DNA from: Oscillospiraceae bacterium
GTDB lineage: Bacteria; Bacillota; Clostridia; Oscillospirales; Oscillospiraceae
Assembly: GCA_021205585.1 (NCBI GenBank)
Contig: JAJPXI010000006.1
Location: 1-25,810, forward strand
Length of the DNA stretch: 25,810 nt
Direction: 5' to 3'
This document shows, one piece after another, positions 16,644 through 23,683 of this stretch. The notes beneath the pieces are model-generated. The model had not been told where the DNA came from. It made no database searches and worked only from the letters and a program-made list of their open reading frames with translations. The translations under genes and the position numbers were made by a program. Within the stretch, counting starts at the first letter, position 1, and each line of letters opens with the position of its first letter.

Positions 16644-18404
16644 ATGAACTGCAAAGCAAAGACAAAACGGGCCGCGGCGCTGCTTTTCATGCTGGCGCTG
16701 CTGTTGGCGGCCCTCCCGCCCCTGCCCGCCCTGGCCGCCGAAGGGGCGTGCGGCCAGGAGGTGTACTGGACCCTGGAGGAGGGCGTGCTCACCATCTCCG
16801 GCCAGGGGGCGATGTACAGCTATGCCGACGAGACCGGGATCCCCTGGTATGACCAGCGGGATACCATCACCCAGCTGATTGTGGAGGAGGGCGTAACCGG
16901 TATCGGCGCCCGCGCCCTGTACGGCTGCACCGCCCTGGTCCGCGTTGTCCTGCCGGACTCTGTGGAGCAAATCGGACAAATGGCATTTATGAACTGCGAA
17001 AATCTGATGTTCCTCACCTTGGGCGGCGGACTGGCCTCAATCGGCAGCGCCGCTTTTCGCGGTTGTACCAGCCTGAGCGCCCTCAAACTCCCGGAGAGCC
17101 TCCAGACCCTGGGCAGCGAGGCCTTTTACCGCTGCAGCGCCCTGACCAGCGTGGAGCTGCCCGCCGGCGTCTGCTCCATGGGCGTGTCCGTTTTTGCCTA
17201 CTGCACCGGCCTAATCCGCGCCGTTGTGGCCTGTGAGATCGAAACCCTGCCGGACTGGACGTTTTACGGCTGCACCGCTCTCAGCGGCGTGACCCTGGGG
17301 GACACCATCACCTCCGCCGGGGACAGGGCCTTTTACGGCTGTGAGAGCCTGGGCACCCTGCGCTGCTCTGCTGACGCCAAGCAGACCCTGGCCGCCGCCG
17401 CCCGCCAGGGCAATCCCGACCTGTGGGACGGCAGCATCTCCAGCAGCTACGGCGAGAGCGTCTCCGCCTCCTATTCCGCAACCGAGACCGATGGGGATTG
17501 GATGACCACCACAGTCGTCACCGCTGACGAGACCGCCGCCGCCACCCTGACGACCACCCTGATCTATACCTACAGCGCCCTGGAAAACAGCGGCGAGAGC
17601 GCCGTCACCGGCACGGTTCGGGCCGTGCTGGAGGACGACAGCGGCTGGGAGGATCTGCTGGCCGAGCTGGAGCGGGTCCAGAGCGTTCAAACGGCGTACA
17701 CCGGCGATGAGGACGCCGCCGCGCCCGATGTGGAAATCGCCCTGAAGGGGGAGCCGGTCATCCCCGCGGAAACCCTGACCGCCCTGGAGGCGGCGGCGGG
17801 GCAGATCACGGTTGTGATCAACAACGGCCTGCGCTGGCTGCTGGCGGAGGATATCGTCCTCTCCGACAGGGCAGAGCAGCTGAACCTGGGCGCGGCGCTG
17901 ACGCCCTGTGAGAGCGTGCCCAAGGCGCTGCGAGGCAGCGTGGACGACGGGTGCTACGCCCTTGTGTTCGACAGCGACATCGACAGCCGGGTGCAGCTCA
18001 CCCTGGCGCTTCCCGCGGCCCTTTCCGGGCAGACTGCGGGGTTCTTCAGTGGCTCCACGCTCCTTCAGGCCGCCTGGATTGAAAGCAGCGGCGCGGTGAC
18101 CTTTGGCCTCTCCAGCGCCAGCGCGGGGCGGACATACTATATCGGCGTGAACCCGGCCGACAGCGGCGACGTGCTCCTGTCCAGCCAGGCGGCCCAGGAG
18201 GGCGGCCTTGGGGCGGTGGAGTATATCGACGCAGACGCACAATACCCGGCGGCCGGCGGCAGCACGTTCTTCCGGCTTGTTCTGCTGGTGATCGGGCTGG
18301 TCATCTGCGCGGTCGTCGTCGCTGCCGGGCTGATTTTGCTGCACAGGCGCAGGCTGCGGCTGCGCGCTGAGAAAAAGACAGAATACCACCCGGCGTCGTC
18401 ATAG
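16644..18404 (+). CDS. LRR protein B: secreted, membrane-anchored BspA-like leucine-rich-repeat protein
   Basis: 586 residues, paralog of LRR A in architecture and sequence. Signal peptide at about residues 1-32 (NCKAKTKR, hydrophobic core, ALAA). The N-terminal block W-T-L-E-E-G-V-L-T-I-S-G-Q-G-A-M is followed by about seven LRR_5 repeats (about 60-240), such as AFYRCSALTSVELPAGV. A beta-rich region follows (about 260-535), then a membrane helix (about 542-566) and a strongly basic tail HRRRLRLR. No sortase motif. A run of six G (16629-16634) about 9 bases before the ATG is the likely ribosome-binding site. The gene follows G3 after a 95-base spacer holding a hairpin, repeating the giant-then-LRR order of G2/LRR A. 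Inferred role: surface adhesion or binding next to the giants; ligand unknown. Confidence 0.88.
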   Translation: MNCKAKTKRAAALLFMLALLLAALPPLPALAAEGACGQEVYWTLEEGVLTISGQGAMYSYADETGIPWYDQRDTITQLIVEEGVTGIGARALYGCTALVRVVLPDSVEQIGQMAFMNCENLMFLTLGGGLASIGSAAFRGCTSLSALKLPESLQTLGSEAFYRCSALTSVELPAGVCSMGVSVFAYCTGLIRAVVACEIETLPDWTFYGCTALSGVTLGDTITSAGDRAFYGCESLGTLRCSADAKQTLAAAARQGNPDLWDGSISSSYGESVSASYSATETDGDWMTTTVVTADETAAATLTTTLIYTYSALENSGESAVTGTVRAVLEDDSGWEDLLAELERVQSVQTAYTGDEDAAAPDVEIALKGEPVIPAETLTALEAAAGQITVVINNGLRWLLAEDIVLSDRAEQLNLGAALTPCESVPKALRGSVDDGCYALVFDSDIDSRVQLTLALPAALSGQTAGFFSGSTLLQAAWIESSGAVTFGLSSASAGRTYYIGVNPADSGDVLLSSQAAQEGGLGAVEYIDADAQYPAAGGSTFFRLVLLVIGLVICAVVVAAGLILLHRRRLRLRAEKKTEYHPASS

Positions 18405-18441
18405 AGATGGAAAAACAACAACGAGAGGAACACGTGAAAAA

Positions 18442-19983
18442 ATGAAACGAATTTTAGGGCTGCTGATGGCTGCGGCACTGGGCCTGGCCATGCTGCCGCC
18501 GGTCATTGCCGCGGCGGAGGACACAGAAAAAACGGCTGCATATCTGGCGCTGGGGGACAGCATCACCGCGGGCTATGGGCTGGCCGATCCGGATACGGAG
18601 AGCTTTTTCGCCCTGCTTGCGGAGGAGATCGCCGCATCCGCCACAAACGCGGCGGAAAATAAACTGACCGCCCAGACCCTCTATGAGGCGCTGACCGGCG
18701 GGGCCTATGACGAGGTGCTGCAATCTTCAAATCCAGATGTGATCACCCTCACCATCGGCGGAAACGACCTGCTGACTGGATTTTATCAGTTTGCCGCGCA
18801 GATTTACAACGAGGACAAGGGCACAGACCTGACCTCCAGCGAGGTCAAGGAAATTCTTTCTAATCTGAACAGCAGCAGTGAGACGATAATGCAGGGGATC
18901 TCCTTATATGTTTTGCTGAATGGCACGGATTACAGCTCGGTGCTGGTGGAATCGGAGGAGTTTCAGCAACACGTTGGAGAGATTGTGGATACGATCAATC
19001 TGATCGCGGAGAAGCTGAAGGAGCTGTGCCCGGACGCGGTAATCCTGATCGCCAATCAGTACAATCCCTATCTGTGGCTGAGCGGCTGCGACAATATCAT
19101 CCGTCTGTTTGACGCGGGCGTCACCTTTTTTAATGAAGCCCTTGAAAACAGCGGGGCATCATGCTATACTATAGTAGATATTGAAACGGTGTTTGGATCC
19201 TCGGAGCATACGCTGACCAATGCGGCCGTGGATCTCCAGACGCTGTCCTTCGATTTAGATTTCCACCCCAACGCCGATGGACACGCGGCCATCGCCCAGG
19301 CCATGCTTGCTGCATACCAGGCCGCCCTGGAAGAGGCGGGAGCAGCCCCGGAACCCGCCCACAGCTGGAACAGCGGCCAGGTCACGAAAGAGGCGACCTG
19401 CACCCAGGCGGGCGAGATGACCTACACCTGCACAGTCTGCGGCGCGACCAAAACTGAAGACATAGAGGCGACCGGCCACAGCGCCGCGCTTCAAAACGCC
19501 AGGGCCGCCACCTGCACGGAGGACGGCTATACAGGGGATATGGTCTGCACGATCTGCGGCCAGGTGCTCAGCGCTGGAGAGGCGATTTCTGCGGCAGGGC
19601 ACAGTTGGGATCAGGGAGCAGTGACCACACAGGCCACGGCCACGGCAGACGGCGTGAAAACATACACCTGCACAGTCTGCGGCGAGAGCAAAACAGAGGC
19701 CATTGTGGCCACCGGCACAGACGTCGAAGAAGAATCAGGCGGAAGCGAAGAAGGAAACGGAGAAGAAAGCGAAGAGAAATCAGACGGGAGCGGAGAAGAA
19801 TCCAATGGGACGCAGTCGGCGTCCGCCCAGCCCTCCGGGGAGGGCGAAGGGGCAGGCACGGTGGTATCCCCCCAGACCGGGGATACCGGGAGCCCGCTGC
19901 TGTGGTGGGCCCTGCTGCTGCTGCTTGGCGGCGTGGGCTTTTTTGCGGCGGCACTGTCTGACAAGAGAAATAGGAAGAACTGA
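18442..19983 (+). CDS. Sortase-anchored SGNH/GDSL-family hydrolase with His/Cys surface repeats
   Basis: 513 residues. Signal peptide at about 1-25. The SGNH hydrolase core shows block I GDSITAGYG (Ser40 nucleophile), block III GGND (Asn108 oxyanion residue) and block V DLDFHPNADGH (His275, with Asp271 or Asp273 as the acid). The family cleaves esters of lipids, sugars or cell-wall acetyl groups; the substrate here cannot be told. Residues 307-428 hold three related repeats of the H-S-W...ATCT...YTCTVCG...ATGH type, with CxxC pairs in each, common on clostridial surface proteins. A Glu/Ser/Gly-rich linker (about 430-470) reaches through the wall. SPQTGD (476-481), a helix (485-505) and tail KRNRKN form a variant sortase signal of the clostridial (S/P)PxTG kind. 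It starts 37 bases after LRR B, with GAGAGG as a distant ribosome-binding site. It is the only clear sortase substrate in the window. Confidence 0.9.
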   Translation: MKRILGLLMAAALGLAMLPPVIAAAEDTEKTAAYLALGDSITAGYGLADPDTESFFALLAEEIAASATNAAENKLTAQTLYEALTGGAYDEVLQSSNPDVITLTIGGNDLLTGFYQFAAQIYNEDKGTDLTSSEVKEILSNLNSSSETIMQGISLYVLLNGTDYSSVLVESEEFQQHVGEIVDTINLIAEKLKELCPDAVILIANQYNPYLWLSGCDNIIRLFDAGVTFFNEALENSGASCYTIVDIETVFGSSEHTLTNAAVDLQTLSFDLDFHPNADGHAAIAQAMLAAYQAALEEAGAAPEPAHSWNSGQVTKEATCTQAGEMTYTCTVCGATKTEDIEATGHSAALQNARAATCTEDGYTGDMVCTICGQVLSAGEAISAAGHSWDQGAVTTQATATADGVKTYTCTVCGESKTEAIVATGTDVEEESGGSEEGNGEESEEKSDGSGEESNGTQSASAQPSGEGEGAGTVVSPQTGDTGSPLLWWALLLLLGGVGFFAAALSDKRNRKN

Positions 19984-20042
19984 TTCGCTCTTGCCGATTG
20001 AATCAGAGCTTCCACAGAGAAATAAGCAAAACGCAGCGGAAT

Positions 20043-20047
20043 GGAGG
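20043..20047 (+). promoter_or_regulatory. Ribosome-binding site for the G4 leader start at 20056
   Basis: GGAGG lies 8 bases before ATG 20056, the same spacing as at the G2 and G3 leaders. No comparable site precedes ATG 20198. No clear promoter was seen in the 72 bases between the hydrolase stop and ATG 20056. Confidence 0.65.
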
Positions 20048-20055
20048 AACCTGCA

Positions 20056-20148
20056 ATGAAAGGTAATCACAGGCGCGAAAACCGATCCACCGGCGCAATG
20101 GCGCAAAATTCCCCGGGGGGGGGGTGCTGCCCTTTCGCCCGCACCTGA
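20056..20148 (+). other. Leader ORF of G4, out of frame at the present 10-G tract
   Basis: ATG 20056 opens MKGNHRRENR...QNSPGGG and, with ten G, runs into CCPFART and TGA 20146-20148. With nine G it would continue AALSPAPETQTGRNIRIYRAALPHMRGRV and into G4, aligning with the NIQLYRAALPRMRGKV of the other giants. In the present frame of G4 there is a stop at 20057-20059 and no ATG, GTG or TTG before 20198, so no full-length start is available. Confidence 0.75.
20115..20124 (+). repeat. Poly-G tract (10 G) in the G4 leader
   Basis: Ten G follow CAAAATTCCCC. Removing one G joins the leader at 20056 to the G4 ORF, recovering the conserved IRIYRAALP block. This is the strongest single case that tract length decides expression. 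Confidence 0.85.
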
Positions 20149-20197
20149 AACCCAGACTGGGCGCAATATCCGCATTTACCGGGCAGCTCTGCCCCAT

Positions 20198-23100
20198 ATG
20201 CGGGGCAGGGTCATGGCCGCCCTGTGGGTCACCCTGGTTTCCGCCCTGCTGCTGACGGGGACCACCTTCGCCTGGGTCACCCTGTCCACCTCGCCGGAGG
20301 TCACGGGGGTGACCACCACCATCACCACCAACGGCGCGCTGGAAATCGCCCTGTCGGACGCCGACGGGGAGGAGCCAGACTCCTCTGCGGTGGGAGATTC
20401 CATGGCAGCCAGCGGGCAGAGCGTCACCGTGTCCAACCTGACCTGGGGCAACCTGGTGAACCTGTCGGACAGCTCCTACGGGCTGGGGGACATCATCCTG
20501 CGCCCGGCGGTGCTGAACCTGGTGGGCCTGCAGACCAGCCCCCTCCAGGCGGTCAGCTACGGGGCAGACGGCCGCGCCTCCGCATATATGAGCAGCTTTG
20601 GCTACGCCGCGAGCTACGACAGCGGCACGGGGACCTTTTCCGTGGCGGCGGACCCGGAGGACGAGGACAACACCTCCTATATGGAATACGGCGTGCGGGC
20701 CATTTCGTATGTCACCTATGAGGATATGGAGACGATGGAGGTGTATATAGCGCTCAAAAACACGGCCTATACACTGCTCGCTCAGGCCGACATGGATTAC
20801 AGTGAAATTGTGAACAACCAGGATTACATCGACGCGCTGGCAAACGTCCTGGAAATATATATTTTGAATTACTATGGGGAGACCTTAGACACCAGCGCCT
20901 ATAGTGAAGCTACCGCGGCGTTTTTGAAAGCGATGTTTACCACATCCGAGGACTGCTCGGCATATATTGAACAGATTTACAATATGGCTGTGGATCTGCA
21001 AACGGTCTATCAGGAGTTGGGGGAGGCCTACGCGGCCATCGCCATGCTCCAGCAGGCGGCGGCAAACGACGGGGCGTATGACGAGTGGACGATGGAAGCG
21101 CTCCTTGCGGCGGAGGAAGCAGACCTGACGGCGGCGGGGATCGAGATTACAGCCCTGTCCATGTACGAGGCGGATTATGAAGCCCTCCGGCAATATGTCC
21201 TTGATTTGGAGAGCTGTTATTCCGCATACATGAACAACCAGACGGCTGTCATGATGGATGACATCGAGGAAATGCTCGAATTCCTTGTGGATCCGCTGGA
21301 TGCAACTGTGAACGGGAGCAGAGTGAGCGATACAGATGGGATCATTGGACAGATGTCGGTGGGCCTGGGGTCCGCAGAGAATTCGGCAAAGTCGAACCCT
21401 ACGATGACAGTGCTGACAGACGGGGCTGTTTACAGGCTGGAGAGCCAGCTCCAAAGCCGCGTGTCCGGTTACTCACTGATTACTGTGGCACTGGGGAGCG
21501 GCAACATGACGGTGGTGCTGTATGTGAATGTCACCACCGGGGCCGACACCATGACCGCCTGGACGGACTACACCTCCGCCGCGGGCGTCACCTCCTTTGC
21601 GGGGACGGACGCCGTGGCCAACGAGACCTACGCCATGGCCGTTGACTTGTGGGTGCGCACCAATGCCGCCGGGACATACCTGACCCTGGAGGGCGAGATC
21701 CAGACCGACGAGGAGACCGGCCAGGTCACCGGGTACGCGGGGAGCAACCGGGTCTGGGAGGACTACGAGCTGACGACCAACGGCGCGGCCACCACCCAGG
21801 GCATGGGCAGCTGCTATGTTTTCACCTGCGACGACCCTGTGGAGGCGCTGCGCATCACAGAGCTGCTGGACGCCATGACCGTGGCCTTTGTAGACGCCGA
21901 CGGGGCGCTGCTGGGCTATGCGGACCTGGACACAGACCACATCTGGCAGGACTACGGCCGCTATGTGGTGCCCCTAACGGTGCGCTCCACCGGCTCCAAC
22001 TATGTGACGGGGACGGACGAGGACGGCGAGGAGACGACCACGTATTATATCACATCCCTGGCCCAGAACCAGGCCCAGCGCATCACCGCCATCCTGTATC
22101 TGGACGGCACCCGGCTGACCAACGAGCAGGCCAGCGCCGCCCAGGACATCGAGGGGCAGCTGAACATCCAGTTCGGCACCACCGGCTCCCTGACCCCCGC
22201 GGACAACGAGGCGCTGTACAGCGAGACCATCTTCCTGGACAGCATCAGCCCCGCCGAGACAACCCTTGCCTACACCGGCCAGACCCAGTCCGTCACCCTG
22301 ACCGCCCAGCTCAGCGGCGACGGGGTCAGCGCCGACAGCGCGGTAACGGGCTACTTCCTGCGCGCCATCAACAGCAGCCAGGGCGTGCCGCAGGAAACGC
22401 TGACGTTCACATACGCCGACGGGGCGTGGACGGCCCAGGCCGACTTCACCGAGCCGGGGGAGTATGTGCTGACCCGGCTGACGGTGGACGGGGTCTCCTA
22501 CAGCCTGAGCGACTTGAGCAATGAAGCGTACACAGCCGTCGGCGTGACCGTGGAGGGCTATGCCCTGACCGCCGTCAGCCTGGAGGAGGACGAGCTGTTC
22601 AGCACCGGCAGCAGCGCAAGCACCGGCGTGACCTTCACCGTGACCGACACCACCGGCGCGGTGGAGAGCGTCAGCGCCCTGTTCCTCTCCGCAGACGGAA
22701 AAACCGTCCGCGCGGAGATGACCTGCGCAAACCAGTCGGCGGGCACATGGACGGGGACCGCTGCATTCAGCACCAGCGGGACCTATACGCTGAGCTATGT
22801 CTACCTGAACGGGGACGCCTACGCCGTCAGCGATACGCTGCAGGAGACCGTGGCCGTCACCCTGGGCGTGGGCGCGCGGGTGTGGATCGTGGCCGCGGAC
22901 GGCACGAGCTTTGCCGACGGGGAGAGCGCCACCTACTTCACCATACCCGACGAGGGCATGAAGCTGACCGCCCGGGTGGAGCTGACCGACAACGCCGGCA
23001 GCGCCCTGGAAGGGCTGAACAACGACATGACGCTGCACTATCTCTCCGCCGTGGGCGGCATGGAGCTGGACACCGACCTGACGTGGAACGCCTCCACCGG

Positions 23101-23683
23101 CTACTATGAGGGCGACATCAATGTGGCCCTGGGGGGCATCTACTCCTTCCGCAGCATCACATTGGACAGCAACACCATCTCCCGCGTCACCTACGCGCCG
23201 ACGATCACCGCCGTCGCCACCGGAGAGCCGGAGTATTACGGGGACAGCACGGCGGCCTCCCAGATGGTGCTGACCAGCACGGCCTATCTGTCCCTGGACA
23301 TTCTCAACGGCGACACGGAGGGCCTGACCGTCTCCGCCGTGGTACTGGATGAGGACGCCCAGAAGAGCTACACCGTGGAGGGCACGCTGGAGACCACCTA
23401 CCTGACCTCCGCCGCCCAGTCCGTCAGCACTTACACCTTCGCCGTGCCCACGGACGAGGATGGCGCCACCCAGGACGGCTACTACAGCGTCACGAGCCTG
23501 ACGCTCAGCGGCTACACCGACGAGAATGGCCAGGAGGCGGAGACGACGGTAGCGCTGTCTGACGTGCAGACCAAGGTGGTGTCCACCGTGTACGCCAGCG
23601 TGGACTACAGCGGGGAAACCGACCTGACCGAGCCCTGGAGGGCGGATTTATGGAGGACGTTCTGGTGGACGGCTTCAGCCTGA
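20198..23683 (+). CDS. Giant surface protein G4, N-terminal part (frame broken at both ends)
   Basis: 1161 residues from the first in-frame ATG (MRGRVMAALW). This start is almost certainly artificial: the conserved sequence IRIYRAALPH continues in frame upstream to the poly-G tract. A hydrophobic segment (about 5-21) ends in TFAWVTLS. The N-domain, a helical region with YIEQIYNMAVDLQ, the VDLWVRTN domain (D483), and three beta modules follow in the same order as in G3. The frame leaves the G3-like sequence after GETDLT (about 23639) and ends in an unrelated tail, PWRADLWRTFWWTASA. Similarity to G3 resumes at 23650 in the -1 frame. The product is therefore predicted silent or truncated. Codon use is like G3 and the rest of the frame is open, so the damage is recent or reversible. 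Confidence 0.75.
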   Translation: MRGRVMAALWVTLVSALLLTGTTFAWVTLSTSPEVTGVTTTITTNGALEIALSDADGEEPDSSAVGDSMAASGQSVTVSNLTWGNLVNLSDSSYGLGDIILRPAVLNLVGLQTSPLQAVSYGADGRASAYMSSFGYAASYDSGTGTFSVAADPEDEDNTSYMEYGVRAISYVTYEDMETMEVYIALKNTAYTLLAQADMDYSEIVNNQDYIDALANVLEIYILNYYGETLDTSAYSEATAAFLKAMFTTSEDCSAYIEQIYNMAVDLQTVYQELGEAYAAIAMLQQAAANDGAYDEWTMEALLAAEEADLTAAGIEITALSMYEADYEALRQYVLDLESCYSAYMNNQTAVMMDDIEEMLEFLVDPLDATVNGSRVSDTDGIIGQMSVGLGSAENSAKSNPTMTVLTDGAVYRLESQLQSRVSGYSLITVALGSGNMTVVLYVNVTTGADTMTAWTDYTSAAGVTSFAGTDAVANETYAMAVDLWVRTNAAGTYLTLEGEIQTDEETGQVTGYAGSNRVWEDYELTTNGAATTQGMGSCYVFTCDDPVEALRITELLDAMTVAFVDADGALLGYADLDTDHIWQDYGRYVVPLTVRSTGSNYVTGTDEDGEETTTYYITSLAQNQAQRITAILYLDGTRLTNEQASAAQDIEGQLNIQFGTTGSLTPADNEALYSETIFLDSISPAETTLAYTGQTQSVTLTAQLSGDGVSADSAVTGYFLRAINSSQGVPQETLTFTYADGAWTAQADFTEPGEYVLTRLTVDGVSYSLSDLSNEAYTAVGVTVEGYALTAVSLEEDELFSTGSSASTGVTFTVTDTTGAVESVSALFLSADGKTVRAEMTCANQSAGTWTGTAAFSTSGTYTLSYVYLNGDAYAVSDTLQETVAVTLGVGARVWIVAADGTSFADGESATYFTIPDEGMKLTARVELTDNAGSALEGLNNDMTLHYLSAVGGMELDTDLTWNASTGYYEGDINVALGGIYSFRSITLDSNTISRVTYAPTITAVATGEPEYYGDSTAASQMVLTSTAYLSLDILNGDTEGLTVSAVVLDEDAQKSYTVEGTLETTYLTSAAQSVSTYTFAVPTDEDGATQDGYYSVTSLTLSGYTDENGQEAETTVALSDVQTKVVSTVYASVDYSGETDLTEPWRADLWRTFWWTASA
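20267..20317 (+). repeat. 51-base export-segment repeat, copy 4
   Basis: The most diverged of the four copies, but still nearly identical to those at 160, 5138 and 11833; encodes FAWVTLSTSPEVTGVTT. Confidence 0.75.

Noticed and set aside
18434..18436. GTG as an alternative start for the SGNH hydrolase
   Set aside because: It is out of frame with the hydrolase and runs into TGA two codons later. ATG 18442 gives a proper signal peptide.
19726..19800. Purine-rich GAA/GAG-rich stretch in the SGNH gene as a possible slippage repeat
   Set aside because: The units are imperfect (mixed GAA, GGA, AGC codons) and encode the expected Glu/Ser/Gly wall-spanning linker. There is no uniform repeat unit.
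19984..20055. Possible promoter (TTGCCG at 19991-19996) before G4
   Set aside because: No -10-like hexamer at a suitable spacing was found, so it cannot be supported.
20198..20200. ATG 20198 as the genuine start of G4
   Set aside because: Conserved family sequence (IRIYRAALP) continues in frame upstream, there is no Shine-Dalgarno, and the basic leader would be lost. It is only the first ATG left after the frame was broken.
23639..23683. Programmed -1 ribosomal frameshift joining the two halves of G4
   Set aside because: The overlap has no X-XXY-YYZ slippery heptamer and no evident downstream stem. The 8-base length difference from G3 is better explained by an indel.
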